From Gaiellasilicea sp963731615 (GTDB lineage: Bacteria; Actinomycetota; Thermoleophilia; Gaiellales; Gaiellaceae), in the NCBI GenBank assembly GCA_963731615.1, contig CAVSWD010000007.1, positions 1 to 64,000 of the forward strand: a stretch of DNA of 64,000 nt, given 5' to 3'. Every line of letters starts with the position of its first letter. Position 1 is the stretch's first letter. The notes under the pieces were generated by a model that was not told where the DNA came from, ran no database searches, and worked only from the letters and a program-made list of their open reading frames with translations. Made by a program: the position numbers and the translations under genes. Of the stretch, positions 24,779-33,652 are shown in pieces.

Positions 24779-27145
24779 CTACTGCCTCGCCATCGCGACC
24801 CGGAGCCGCTCCTCGGGCGTGATCAGGTGATCGATGTCCTCGGCCGCGGCGTCGATGTCGAGCTGCACCCAGCGAACCCTCCCCGTGAACTCGCTGTCCT
24901 TCGAGCCGTAGTCGTCGCTCACCGGCGTCGCGCTGTCCGAGCCGACGTCGGTCGTCTCGTCGCCGGAGAAGAGCATCGGAACGGTGTTGTCGATCCGGCC
25001 GGTGCCGACCTGCTCGCCGTCGAGGAAGAGGGCGACGTCGCCGCCCTTGCCGAGCCCGCCGCCGTCGTAGGTGAACTCCATCCGCACCTGGTGCTCGCCG
25101 GCCGGGATCTTGCCGTCCCCGTAGACCTTGAACCGCTGCAGGCCGAAGAGGTTGTAGCAGTACGCCGGCTTGCCGTCCTTGACGTAGAGCGCCAAGCCGC
25201 CGAAGGCGCCGCCCTGGGCGACGATCACTCCCTCGGCTCCGCCCTCCGGCACCTCCACTTCGGCCGTGATCGAGAAGGACTTGTTCTTGTTCACGATCAC
25301 GGAGTTCTCCGTCAACCTTCCCATCGAGCCGAACAGCAGCTGCGAGTTGCCGCGGACGAGCTGAGGCCGACCTGCGAGGTCGGCGTTGAAGCGCTCGGCG
25401 CGCCTGTCGTCGAGGGGGAGCACGTTGTACTTTGCCGCCTGGATCAGGAAGAGCGTCTGGAGTTGAGCCAGCTTCTCGGGCTGGTCCTGGGCGAGGTCGT
25501 ACGCCTGCGACCAATCGTCGGGGGCATAGAGCTCCCAGACGTCAGCGTCGAGCGGTGGGGTCTCGGTCATCAGCCAGGGGGTGCTGTGGCGCGTCACTGC
25601 CGTCCAGCCCTCGTGGTAGATGCCGCGGTTGCAGAACATCTCGAAGTACTGCGTCGTGTGACGGTCGGCCGCCGCGGCGTCGTCGAAGGTGTACGCCATC
25701 GAGACGCCCTCGAGCGGCCGCTGCTGGACGCCGTTGACGCTGAGCGGCTGCGGCAGCCCGGCCGCCTCGAGCACCGTGGCCGCCACGTCGATCACGTGGT
25801 GGAACTGCGAGCGGATCTCGCCCTTCGCCTTGATCCCGTTCGGCCAGTGCACGATCGTCCCGTTCCGCGTCCCGCCCCAGTGCGACGCGACCTGCTTCGT
25901 CCACTGGTACGGCGTGTCCATCGCGTGCGCCCAGCCGACGGCGTAGTGGTTGTAGGCGTCGGGCGTCCCGAAGTCGTCGATCTTCGAGACCATGAATTCC
26001 GTCGTCTCGAGGCCGGCTGCGCCGTTGAGAACCACGAGCTCGTTGAAGCAACCGGTCGGCGTGCCTTCGGCGGACGCGCCGTTGTCGCCGATGATCAGGT
26101 AGACGAGCGTGTCGTTGAGGACGCCGAGCTCGGAGAGCGAGTCGAGCAGCCGTCCGATGTGATGGTCGGTGTGCTCGAGGAAGCCGGCGTAGACCTCCAT
26201 CTGACGGGCGAGCACCGGCTTGAGGTCGTCGGGCATGTCGTCCCACGCCGGGATCTCGTCCGGACGCTCGGTCAGCTCCGCCTCGGGCGGGATCACGCCG
26301 AGCTGCTTCTGCTTCGCGATCGTCTGCTCGCGTAGGGCGTCCCAGCCGGCGTCGAAGCGCCCCTTGTACTTGTCCGACCACTCCGGCCGGACGTGGTGCG
26401 GGGCGTGGGTGGCGCCGGGCGCGTAGTAGACGAAGAACGGCTTGTCGGGCATCAGCGCCTTCTGCTGCGAGACCCAGTCGATGGTGCGGTCGGTCATGTC
26501 CTCGGTGAAGTGATAGCCCTCGTCGGCCGTCCGGTCGGGCTCGATCGGCACCGTGTCCTGGTAGATCGCCGGGGCGTACTGGTTCGTCTCGCCGCCGAGA
26601 AAGCCGTAGAAGTGCTCGAAGCCGCCGCCGCCCGTGGGCCAGGCGTCGAACGGCCCCATGGGGCTCGACTGCCAGACCGGCACCTCGTGGCACTTGCCGA
26701 ACTGCGCCGTCGAGTAGCCGTTCAGCTTCAGCGTCTGCGCGAGCGGCGCGCATGTGTTCGGCAGCATCGAGCTGTAGCCCGGCAACGAGGTCGCGATCTC
26801 GGTGATCCCGCCCATGCCCACCGAATGGTGGTTCCGACCCGTCAGCAGGGCCTGGCGCGTCGGCGAGCAGAGCGCGGTCGTGTGAAAGCGGTTGTACTTG
26901 AGGCCGTTGGCGGCGAGCCGCTCGGCGTTCGGGGTCGCGATCGGGCCGCCGAAGGCGCTCGACGCGGCGAAGCCGACGTCGTCGAGCAGGATCACGAGCA
27001 CGTTCGGCGCACCCTCGGGCGGGCGCAGCGGCTCGATCGGCGGAAACGACGTCGCCGGATCCTTCGCGTCGTACGTGGTCAGCCCGACGGGTGCGATGTC
27101 AGGGATCGGCAGAACGTCTCGGCGCAGCTGTGGCCTCTCGGGCAT
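24779..27145 (-). CDS. Large type I arylsulfatase (AtsA/AtsD type)
   Basis: A 788-aa sulfatase. The N-terminal metal site NVLVILLDDVGF and the formylglycine motif LCSPTRQALLTGR (C-x-P-x-R, so a type I enzyme that needs oxidation of Cys to formylglycine) are clear; GDNGASAEGTPTG and HWGGTRNG follow, and the C-terminal 200 residues form the accessory beta domain seen in mycobacterial AtsD-size enzymes. ATG 27145 has AGGAGG five bases upstream. No signal peptide is present, so the enzyme is probably cytosolic. The FGE-family gene at 30831 is the likely activator. Substrate unknown. Confidence 0.93.
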   Translation of the reverse strand: MPERPQLRRDVLPIPDIAPVGLTTYDAKDPATSFPPIEPLRPPEGAPNVLVILLDDVGFAASSAFGGPIATPNAERLAANGLKYNRFHTTALCSPTRQALLTGRNHHSVGMGGITEIATSLPGYSSMLPNTCAPLAQTLKLNGYSTAQFGKCHEVPVWQSSPMGPFDAWPTGGGGFEHFYGFLGGETNQYAPAIYQDTVPIEPDRTADEGYHFTEDMTDRTIDWVSQQKALMPDKPFFVYYAPGATHAPHHVRPEWSDKYKGRFDAGWDALREQTIAKQKQLGVIPPEAELTERPDEIPAWDDMPDDLKPVLARQMEVYAGFLEHTDHHIGRLLDSLSELGVLNDTLVYLIIGDNGASAEGTPTGCFNELVVLNGAAGLETTEFMVSKIDDFGTPDAYNHYAVGWAHAMDTPYQWTKQVASHWGGTRNGTIVHWPNGIKAKGEIRSQFHHVIDVAATVLEAAGLPQPLSVNGVQQRPLEGVSMAYTFDDAAAADRHTTQYFEMFCNRGIYHEGWTAVTRHSTPWLMTETPPLDADVWELYAPDDWSQAYDLAQDQPEKLAQLQTLFLIQAAKYNVLPLDDRRAERFNADLAGRPQLVRGNSQLLFGSMGRLTENSVIVNKNKSFSITAEVEVPEGGAEGVIVAQGGAFGGLALYVKDGKPAYCYNLFGLQRFKVYGDGKIPAGEHQVRMEFTYDGGGLGKGGDVALFLDGEQVGTGRIDNTVPMLFSGDETTDVGSDSATPVSDDYGSKDSEFTGRVRWVQLDIDAAAEDIDHLITPEERLRVAMARQ

Positions 27146-27416
27146 GGATCCTCCTGGGTCTGATCGCTCGCGCAAGCCTCCCCGTCGGCGGATCGCCTCT
27201 CATCGCCCGAACGGGATGAATCGGTCACGTGCACCAAGTTGACGCATCTGTGTCATGACCGGACGGCGCCGAGACGCCAGACTGATGCGGGCTGTTCATG
27301 GGAGTGCCCCCACCCCCTGAACATCCCCCTCAACCTCGGTCCGAGGCGTTCGGCCCAACGGAACCTGCGGATTCGGGCCGGAGCCTCGCCGGGGCTGGGC
27401 GAAGTAGGTTGACGCG

Positions 27417-28148
27417 GTGCGCGTCTCCTTCCTCGGACATGCAACCGTGGCGCTCGAGCTCGACGGCGTCTCGCTGCTCACGGACCCACTGTTGCTCAGT
27501 CGCGTCGGGCATCTGCGGCGGCACGCCGACCTGCCGGCCGAGACGGTCCGCCCTGACGCCGTGCTGCTCTCACACCTCCACGGCGACCATCTCGACTTTC
27601 GTTCCCTCGCCCTCGTCCCCAAGGACGTGCCCATGATCGCCCCGCGCGGATCGGCGGCGCTCCTGCGCCGGCGCACGGGTCGCACGGTGGTCGAGCTCGA
27701 GCCGGAGGAGACTGCACCGGTCGGCGGGCTGCTGATCCGGGCGGTGCCCGCCGTGCATGCGTCCGGCCGCCACCCGCTCGCGCGCAAGGTCAAGCCGATC
27801 GGCTACGTGATCGAGGGCTCGAGGCAGGTGTACTTCGCCGGCGACACGGACCTCTTCGACGGGATGGCGTCGATTGCCCCGACCCTCGACCTGGCACTCG
27901 TGCCCGTGTGGGGATGGGGGCCGTCGGTCGGCCCGGGCCATCTCGATCCGGCGCGGGCCGCACAGGCGGTCGCACTCCTGCGGCCGCGCGTGGCGATCCC
28001 GATTCACTGGGGCACCTACAGGGTGATCGGTGCCGGCCCCGAGGCGGATCCCGAAGCGCCTGCGCAGCTCTTTCGAGCGGAGGCCGCGCGGCTGGCACCG
28101 GACGTCGAGGTGCTCGTGCTGGCGCCGGGTGGGACCGTCGAGCTCTAG
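27417..28148 (+). CDS. MBL-fold hydrolase (UlaG-like)
   Basis: A 243-aa metallo-beta-lactamase-fold protein from GTG 27417. The metal-binding HLHGDHLD, later H in AVHASGRHPLA, GDTDLFDGM (bridging Asp) and PIHWGTY (last His) are all present. The start RVSFLGHATVALELDGVSLLTDP is characteristic of the UlaG/RomA-type group, which includes lactonases and phosphodiesterases. Not a true beta-lactamase. It ends tail-to-tail, overlapping the next gene by 4 nt. The 271-bp region before it (27146-27416) must hold promoters for it and the divergent sulfatase; no clear motif found. Confidence 0.85.
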   Translation: MRVSFLGHATVALELDGVSLLTDPLLLSRVGHLRRHADLPAETVRPDAVLLSHLHGDHLDFRSLALVPKDVPMIAPRGSAALLRRRTGRTVVELEPEETAPVGGLLIRAVPAVHASGRHPLARKVKPIGYVIEGSRQVYFAGDTDLFDGMASIAPTLDLALVPVWGWGPSVGPGHLDPARAAQAVALLRPRVAIPIHWGTYRVIGAGPEADPEAPAQLFRAEAARLAPDVEVLVLAPGGTVEL

Positions 28149-29161
28149 CCTTCCCCGGCCGCGTGCGAGCGGCGCCAGAAGAGCACCGCCGGGGTCCCCA
28201 GCGCGATCGGGGGGAGCCAGGTCAGGAGACGGTAGAGGAGGACCGCTGCGACCACGGCGTCGTTGTCCCCGCCTGCGGCGACGAGCGCCCCGGTCAGCCC
28301 GAGCTCGATGATCCCGAGGCCACCGGGCGTGATCGGGATCGCCGTCAGCAGGCGTGTCAGCGCCCAGGCTGCGAACGCCTCGACTGCGTCGACGTCCGCC
28401 GCCGAGACGCCCACTGCCCGCAGAGAGACGAGGAGGACGATGAACACCGCGGTGTGGCCGATCAGCGTCCAGACGGCCAAGCTCAGCCAGCCGCGGCGGA
28501 GCAGCCCGATCGTCTCGAAGCGGAAGATGCTCAGTCGCTCGGCGATCAGCCACGAGCCCGCGCGGCGCCGGACGATCGGGATGCGCCGACAGAGACTTTC
28601 GGCACGCGTACCGAACGCCCGCGTGGTCGCATCCGTTCGCAAAGCGACGACCACGGCGCCAAGGATGACGCCGATAACGCCGATGGCGATAACGGTGAGG
28701 AGGCCGAGCAGCCCGCCCTGCCTGCCGGTGAAGAGCAGTGCTGCAACAGCTGCAACGGGCAGCAGCACCTTGGCGAGCGCGTTCATCACGGTCAGGACGG
28801 CCGCCGCCGCGACGGTTGCCGAGCGCGACACGCCCCACGTCCGCAGCATGCCGAAGGTGATTCCGAGCCCGACCGCCTCGCCGCCCGGGAAGACGCTCGC
28901 AGCCGCGGTCGAGGCCTGCGTCACCACGAGCGCGCGCCACAGCCCGAGCCCCGGTACCGCCGCCCGCCACGGAGGAGCGAACGTGAAGACGTTCCACAAC
29001 GTCGCGACCACGAGCAAAGCGACGCTCCAGCCCGACAAGCCGGAGATCACGTCGAGCACGTCGCGGTAGCTCGCGATCCGCGGCAGCGCGAAGCCGAAGA
29101 CGAAGACGACCACGGCAACCGCCAGGACCGCCGGGGCGTAGCGCTTCAGCGCGCGCGTCAC
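28145..29161 (-). CDS. Lysylphosphatidylglycerol-synthase-type flippase domain protein
   Basis: A 338-aa membrane protein with about eight helices, matching the LPG_synthase_TM / AglD-like family through FPGGEAVGLGITFGML near 100-115 and TRLLTAIPITPGGLGIIELGL near 275-295. This domain usually moves lipids across the membrane. The aminoacyl-transferase domain of true MprF is absent, so it is a stand-alone flippase-like protein. Substrate unknown; no obvious operon partner, although it runs in the same direction as the two membrane proteins upstream. Confidence 0.85.
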   Translation of the reverse strand: MTRALKRYAPAVLAVAVVVFVFGFALPRIASYRDVLDVISGLSGWSVALLVVATLWNVFTFAPPWRAAVPGLGLWRALVVTQASTAAASVFPGGEAVGLGITFGMLRTWGVSRSATVAAAAVLTVMNALAKVLLPVAAVAALLFTGRQGGLLGLLTVIAIGVIGVILGAVVVALRTDATTRAFGTRAESLCRRIPIVRRRAGSWLIAERLSIFRFETIGLLRRGWLSLAVWTLIGHTAVFIVLLVSLRAVGVSAADVDAVEAFAAWALTRLLTAIPITPGGLGIIELGLTGALVAAGGDNDAVVAAVLLYRLLTWLPPIALGTPAVLFWRRSHAAGEG

Positions 29162-29219
29162 TCGAACGCAACCCTAACCGCTGTCGCCCACCGCCCGGGA
29201 CGAGCGCAGCGGTTCCGAC

Positions 29220-29588
29220 CTACACGGATGCCTGGTTGCCCGCGCTGCTCCCGAGCACGCGCGTCTTCTCGGCGGCGAACTCGGCGTCGGTGAGCTTGCC
29301 GCGGTCGTGCAGATCGGCGAGTGCCTGCAGCTCGGTCGCACTCGTCTGCGCTTTCACCTCCGCGATCAGCGCGCGCTCCTCCTTCGTCACGCCCCTGGGC
29401 CGAGCGATCAGGTAGATCAGCGTGCCGAGGAACGGCAGGAAGATCACGACGGCGACCCAGAGCGCCTTCGAACCGCCGCCGATGTCGTCGCGCCGGAAGA
29501 TGTCGAGCAGCGCGAATGCCCACACCAGCGCGAGCGGCAGGAAGATGAGGAAGAGGAAGAACGAGTCCCAGAAGTCAGCGAGCAGCAT
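29220..29588 (-). CDS. PLDc_N plus SHOCT small membrane protein
   Basis: A 122-aa protein with ATG 29588 preceded by GAAGGAG. Residues 1-65 are a PLDc_N domain with two helices (FFLFLIFLPLALVWAFALLDI and ALWVAVVIFLPFLGTLIYLIARP), and residues about 88-115 are a SHOCT motif (LADLHDRGKLTDAEFAAEK). These proteins are common in actinobacteria beside larger membrane proteins and have no established biochemical role. It closely follows the large membrane protein upstream and is probably cotranscribed. Confidence 0.82.
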   Translation of the reverse strand: MLLADFWDSFFLFLIFLPLALVWAFALLDIFRRDDIGGGSKALWVAVVIFLPFLGTLIYLIARPRGVTKEERALIAEVKAQTSATELQALADLHDRGKLTDAEFAAEKTRVLGSSAGNQASV

Positions 29589-29610
29589 CGTGGCGTCTCC
29601 TTCGAGTCGA

Positions 29611-30722
29611 TCAGGGTGTTCTCCTCCGGGAACTCGTGGGCGGTCAGACGGCGAAGCGCCTCGACGCCGATCGCGAGCAGCACGGCCATCGCGAGCACGG
29701 CCAGCCCGCGGCGGAACTGCACGACGGGAGCCCACCAGACGAGCAGGAGCATCAGCGCCGCAGCCGCCCCGAATGCGTACTCCGGCCGGGCGAGGTACGG
29801 CGCGAGCCGGCGCCGGGTCGCGAGCGCGGGACGGCTCGCCCCGGTGACCCAGACACCGAGGAGCGCAACACCGCCGAGGATGATCATCGTCCAGGCACCA
29901 TCGTCGAGCAGGCGCGTCATGATTTCCCAGGCATTCTGCGCCGCCGGCCGTACGGATTCGGTGGCGACGAGCTCTTCGACCACGTACGAGCCGCTGACGC
30001 TCCGGAGGACGAGGACGAGCACTCCCGCGAGGACGAGTCCGAAGCCGAGCGCGCGGAGGATCGCTCGCCGCCGGCCGGCGGCGAGCCAGAGCGCCAGATG
30101 CGCTGAGCAAGAGCGGGACGATGAACAGAAAGGTGCCGAGCGTCTTCAGCAGCTGGGTCAGGTCTTGTGCCGTCTCGAGCTGATCGGCCTCCATCAGCTG
30201 AATGCGGCCCGAGCCCTCTGGGAGCTGCTCCGCGAGCCGCCCGACGATGGCGACCTGGTCACCGAGCTGGACGACGAGCGGGCGGAGATCGAGGATGAGG
30301 TAGCCGCCTTCCGTCTCCACGGACGTCAGGTCGTCGTCGAGCAACCGCAGGAGCTGCGCGTGCGTCCGAGTGATCGTGCCCACCCAGAGGGCTTGCGCCC
30401 GCGGCCGCTCGAGCAGCCGTCGAGCTGCTCGGTCGGACAGTTCCCGCGCTGCTCCGGCGAGCACCGGCGCCAGCGCCTTCTGGTCTGCGGGCAAGCGCTC
30501 CTCGAGCCCGCCGGCCACGTCGACGTTCGCGTACAGCTCCTCCACGAGTCCCGCAGCGATCTCGTCCCGGATCTCCTCGTCGACGATCAGGAGCTCGGCC
30601 GTCTGCTCGACCGTGTCGGTGTCGAGCCCCTGCCAGCGCACGAACCCTGCAATCAAGCTCAGCACCGCGGTGATCACGACCAGGACGACCAGGATGCGCG
30701 CCGCGAGCATGCGGCCTCTCAT
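29611..30722 (-). CDS. Multi-span membrane protein, frameshifted
   Basis: Starts at ATG 30722 (or 30710, which has GAGAGG upstream). One N-terminal helix (LVVLVVITAVLSLIAGFV) leads to a 170-residue external helical region, a second helix (FLFIVPLLLSA), and then the frame breaks near 30098. In the neighbouring frame the rest continues as LALWLAAGRRRAILRALGFGLVLAGVLVLVL with two or three more helices to about 29640. Deleting one base near 30098 joins them. The tail may need a second correction in the GGG at 29628-29630, after which a stop at 29611 precedes the next gene's ribosome-binding site. Function unknown. Confidence 0.65.
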
Positions 30723-30830
30723 GGTCTCGCCCAACTCGCCATGGGCGCATGCTCGCTCCTTTCCCGGCACGGAGCTTCACCCGGAAGGGATGAACCGCTA
30801 TCCGGCGCGCAGCGCGTACCGTTCATAAGC

Positions 30831-31724
30831 GTGGCGGCCGCAACCAGGCTCTCCGAACCGCGCATGATCCGCATCGACAGCGGCAGCTTCTCGATGGGCT
30901 CCGAGGAGTTCTATCCCGAGGAACGGCCCGTCCGCACGGTCTCGGTCGAGGGTTTCTGGATCGACGAGCACCCGGTCACCGCGGCAGCGTTCCGGCGCTT
31001 CGTACGCGAGACGGGGTACGTCACGGTGGCCGAGCGGCCCCTCGACGCCGCCGATTATCCCGATGCGGACCCGGAGCTGCTCGTGCCCGGCTCCCTCGTC
31101 TTCAAGAAGACCCCAGGCCCGGTCCCGCTGAGCGATGTCCGCAGCTGGTGGTCGTACGTCCCGGGCGCGCTGTGGAAGAAGCCCGGCGGCCCGGGAACGA
31201 CGATCAACGGCCGCGACCGGCATCCCGTCGTGCAGGTCGCCTACGAGGACGCCGAGGCCTACGCGGCCTGGGCCGGCAAGGCGCTGCCGACCGAGGCGGA
31301 ATGGGAGTTCGCGGCCCGCGGCGGCCTCGACGGCGCCCGCTTTGCGTGGGGCGACGAGGAGTACCCCGAGGGCAATCCGCAGGCGAACACTTGGCAGGGG
31401 AAGTTTCCGTGGCTGAACTCCAAGCTCGACGGGCACGAGGGCACTTCCCCGGTCTGCTCGTATCCGCCGAACGGCTACGGGCTCTACGACATGTGCGGCA
31501 ACGTGTGGGAATGGACCACAGACGCGTTCACGCACTCGCACGACGTCAAGCCCTGCTGCGCCCCGCCCACCTTTCCGGGCGAACGCTTCCCTCGCAAGGT
31601 GATCAAGGGCGGCTCGCACCTCTGTGCGCCGAGCTACTGCCTGCGCTACCGGCCGGCAGCCCGCCAGGGCGAGACGGTCGACACCTCGACGAGCCACATC
31701 GGGTTCCGCTGCGTGATCCGGTGA
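30831..31724 (+). CDS. Formylglycine-generating enzyme family protein
   Basis: A 297-aa FGE/SUMF1-type protein that converts the active-site Cys of type I sulfatases to formylglycine. The fold motifs MVxIxxGxFxMGS (IRIDSGSFSMGS), LPTEAEWEFAARGG, NGYGLYDMCGNVWEW and the C-terminal redox region GGSHLCAPSYCLRYRPAAR (two active Cys) and HIGFRC are all intact. GTG 30831 was used; ATG 30864 is a possible shorter start. The type I arylsulfatase 3.7 kb upstream is an obvious client. The two retained cysteines argue for a working copper-type enzyme rather than a non-catalytic relative. Confidence 0.93.
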   Translation: MAAATRLSEPRMIRIDSGSFSMGSEEFYPEERPVRTVSVEGFWIDEHPVTAAAFRRFVRETGYVTVAERPLDAADYPDADPELLVPGSLVFKKTPGPVPLSDVRSWWSYVPGALWKKPGGPGTTINGRDRHPVVQVAYEDAEAYAAWAGKALPTEAEWEFAARGGLDGARFAWGDEEYPEGNPQANTWQGKFPWLNSKLDGHEGTSPVCSYPPNGYGLYDMCGNVWEWTTDAFTHSHDVKPCCAPPTFPGERFPRKVIKGGSHLCAPSYCLRYRPAARQGETVDTSTSHIGFRCVIR

Positions 31725-31773
31725 CTCGGCCGGCGCAACTCAGGTACGTTCCGCCGATGAGGTCGACGCTGCC

Positions 31774-31980
31774 GTGATCATCCGCGCGCTCCTGATCGCA
31801 ACCGTGATCCTGTTCCTCGTCCTCTGGGTTCGGGCGGTGATCGACGTCTTCCGGCGCCCCGACCTGTCAGCCGGCGGCCGCATTGCCTGGGCGATCGGGA
31901 TGCTGGTGCTGCCGTTCGTCGGCCTGCTCGTCTACACGATGCTCCGGCCCGCGGACAGCCAGCTTCGGCGCGGGCGCTAG
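31774..31980 (+). CDS. Small PLDc_N-type membrane protein
   Basis: A 68-aa product from GTG 31774 with two helices (LLIATVILFLVLWVRAVIDV and IAWAIGMLVLPFVGLLVYTM) and a basic tail. RRPDLSAGGRIAW between the helices is the usual PLDc_N turn. It lies 49 bp after the FGE stop. No catalytic residues. Confidence 0.7.
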   Translation: MIIRALLIATVILFLVLWVRAVIDVFRRPDLSAGGRIAWAIGMLVLPFVGLLVYTMLRPADSQLRRGR

Positions 31981-31992
31981 GCCGCCGGCGCG

Positions 31993-32379
31993 TCAGTTCA
32001 CGTAGGTCGCCGAGCCCCGCTGCTTGAAAGCCGAGCGCACGAGCCAATCGAGGACCACCGAGGCGATGGCGAGGATGATCGCCGCCCAGATCGCCGTCCA
32101 GAAGAATTCGTCGATCGTCAGGTGGCTCGTCAGCCAGTCGGTGAACTCGAGCAGGAAGGCATTGACGATCACGGCGAAGAGCCCGAGCGTGATCAGCGTC
32201 AGCGGCAGTGTGAGGATCCGCAGGATCGTTCCCAGAATCGCGTTGACGATCCCGAAGAGCGCCGAGACCCAGACGTAGGCCCAGAAGCCACCGGAGACGA
32301 CCATGCCCGACAGGAGCCAAGCTGTGATGGCGAAGGCTCCGGCGAGTACCGCCCAGCGGATCAGCAGCGCTGCAAGCAT
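31993..32379 (-). CDS. Phage-holin-4/YvlD-like membrane protein
   Basis: A 128-aa four-helix membrane protein of the phage_holin_4_2 (YvlD) family. The signature stretch WVSALFGIVNAILGTILRILTLPLTLITLGLF sits in the middle. The name derives from a distant phage holin; chromosomal members are linked with envelope stress in some bacteria. It is convergent with the small membrane protein gene, 13 bp apart. Confidence 0.85.
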   Translation of the reverse strand: MLAALLIRWAVLAGAFAITAWLLSGMVVSGGFWAYVWVSALFGIVNAILGTILRILTLPLTLITLGLFAVIVNAFLLEFTDWLTSHLTIDEFFWTAIWAAIILAIASVVLDWLVRSAFKQRGSATYVN

Positions 32380-32439
32380 CGAAGAGCGACCCTACAGCAC
32401 CGCCCGGCCGGCGCAGGCACCGGTTCGGGTGGGTTCCTG

Positions 32440-32455
32440 ATGGTTTTAAAACCAT
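32440..32455. promoter_or_regulatory. Perfect 16-bp AT-rich palindrome
   Basis: ATGGTTTTAAAACCAT is fully self-complementary and stands out in a 68-70% GC setting. It lies 22 bp before the GTG of the STAS gene and 60 bp from the divergent holin-like gene. A dimeric regulator site is the simplest reading. Confidence 0.55.
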
Positions 32456-32476
32456 ACGACTGCGCACATTCCAGCT

Positions 32477-32824
32477 GTGGCCGGCGGCGAGTCCAATTTC
32501 ACTGATTCCAACTTCACCGTGATCCCACTTCCGGGCGAGTCGGACGCCTACCTGGCGCCGAAGCTCCGCTCCGATCTCGTGGGCGCGTTCGGAGAGCCCA
32601 CTCCGCTCGTCGTCGACCTGTCGCACGCGACCTTCGTCGACTCGACCGTGATGGGAGTCCTGCTCGAGGGTCTCGCCGAGTGCGAGAAACGTGAGCGAAC
32701 GCTCTTCCTGCTCCTCCCCGAGGACTCCGCGCCGGAGGTGCACCGGCTCTTCGAGCTGACCGGGCTCGCCTCGCTGTTGCCCGTGGTGCGCAGCTGGGAC
32801 GAGGCCGCGAGCCGCGTCGGCTAG
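32477..32824 (+). CDS. STAS-domain anti-sigma-factor antagonist-like protein
   Basis: A 115-aa single STAS domain from GTG 32477. VVDLSHATFVDSTVMGVLL carries the conserved DS phosphorylation site of SpoIIAA/RsbV-type antagonists. These bind anti-sigma kinases and free a sigma factor when dephosphorylated. No anti-sigma kinase or phosphatase lies beside it. Its 3' end overlaps the convergent response regulator by 4 nt. Confidence 0.87.
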   Translation: MAGGESNFTDSNFTVIPLPGESDAYLAPKLRSDLVGAFGEPTPLVVDLSHATFVDSTVMGVLLEGLAECEKRERTLFLLLPEDSAPEVHRLFELTGLASLLPVVRSWDEAASRVG

Positions 32825-33504
32825 GAGGCTGTTGCGGCGCCGCCCGGCTGGATGATCCCCGTTTCGTAGGCGAAGACGACCGCCTGCACGCGGTCGCGCA
32901 GGTTGAGCTTCATCAGGATCCGGGCGACGTGCGTCTTCACCGTCGTCTCGCTGACGAAGAGATCCTTCGCGATCTCCGCGTTCGACAAGCCTCGGGCCAT
33001 GAAGCCGAGCACCTCCAGCTCGCGTGCGGTCAGGTCCGCGAGCTTTGGCGAGGGCTGCACCGCGATCGAGGTCGGCGGCCGGCTGATGAACTCCTCGATC
33101 ACGCGCTTCGTGATCGCCGGCGAGAGCAGCGCGTCGCCGGAGGCGACGACGTGGATCGCGGCAACCAGCTGCTCCGGCGGCGTGTCCTTGAGCATGAACC
33201 CGCTCGCACCCGCTCGGAGCGCCTCGTAGACGTACTCGTCGAGGTCGAAGGTCGTCAGCATCAGCACGCGTGGGCCTTCTCCCGCCGCGTCCAGGATGCG
33301 CCGCGTGGCCTCGAGCCCGTCCAGGTTCGGCATCCGAATGTCCATCAGGACGACGTCCGGCTTCAGCTCGCGTGCGACGTCGACCGCCTCGAGCCCATCC
33401 TCGGCCTCGCCGACGATCTCGATGTCGGGCTCCGACTCGAGGATCATCTTGAACCCGGCCCGGACCAGCGCCTGATCGTCCACGATCAAGACCCTGACGC
33501 TCAC
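32821..33504 (-). CDS. NarL/LuxR-family response regulator
   Basis: A 227-aa regulator from GTG 33504: REC domain at 1-120 (D-D in LIVDDQ, phospho-Asp in VVLMDIRMP, Thr in MLTTFD, Lys in FMLKDT), then a LuxR-type HTH (LTARELEVLGFMARGLSNAEIAKDLFVSETTVKTHVARILMKL; positions given by the ELEVL and VKTHV motifs near 165 and 195). Its kinase lies upstream on the same strand, separated by an unusual 148-bp gap that holds a 7-bp GC hairpin (33533-33549). Likely target: the divergent ABC transporter operon at 34959. Confidence 0.93.
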   Translation of the reverse strand: MSVRVLIVDDQALVRAGFKMILESEPDIEIVGEAEDGLEAVDVARELKPDVVLMDIRMPNLDGLEATRRILDAAGEGPRVLMLTTFDLDEYVYEALRAGASGFMLKDTPPEQLVAAIHVVASGDALLSPAITKRVIEEFISRPPTSIAVQPSPKLADLTARELEVLGFMARGLSNAEIAKDLFVSETTVKTHVARILMKLNLRDRVQAVVFAYETGIIQPGGAATAS

Positions 33505-33652
33505 GCCCCTGGCCGCCTTTCGCTCCCGCCCGGCGGAGCCGGGCTCCGCGAAAGCCTGTCGCCGCTCGCGGCGCTCCAGCCGGCGGCTCGTACCTCCGTA
33601 CTGTTCCACCGGCCTACGCACCGCGAGCGACGACCCAGGAACGTGAGCCGAG

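Noticed and set aside
29220..30770. A single 516-aa protein joining the membrane protein and the PLDc_N/SHOCT protein
   Set aside because: The fusion exists only because of a frameshift near 30098; the SHOCT protein has its own ATG and ribosome-binding site.
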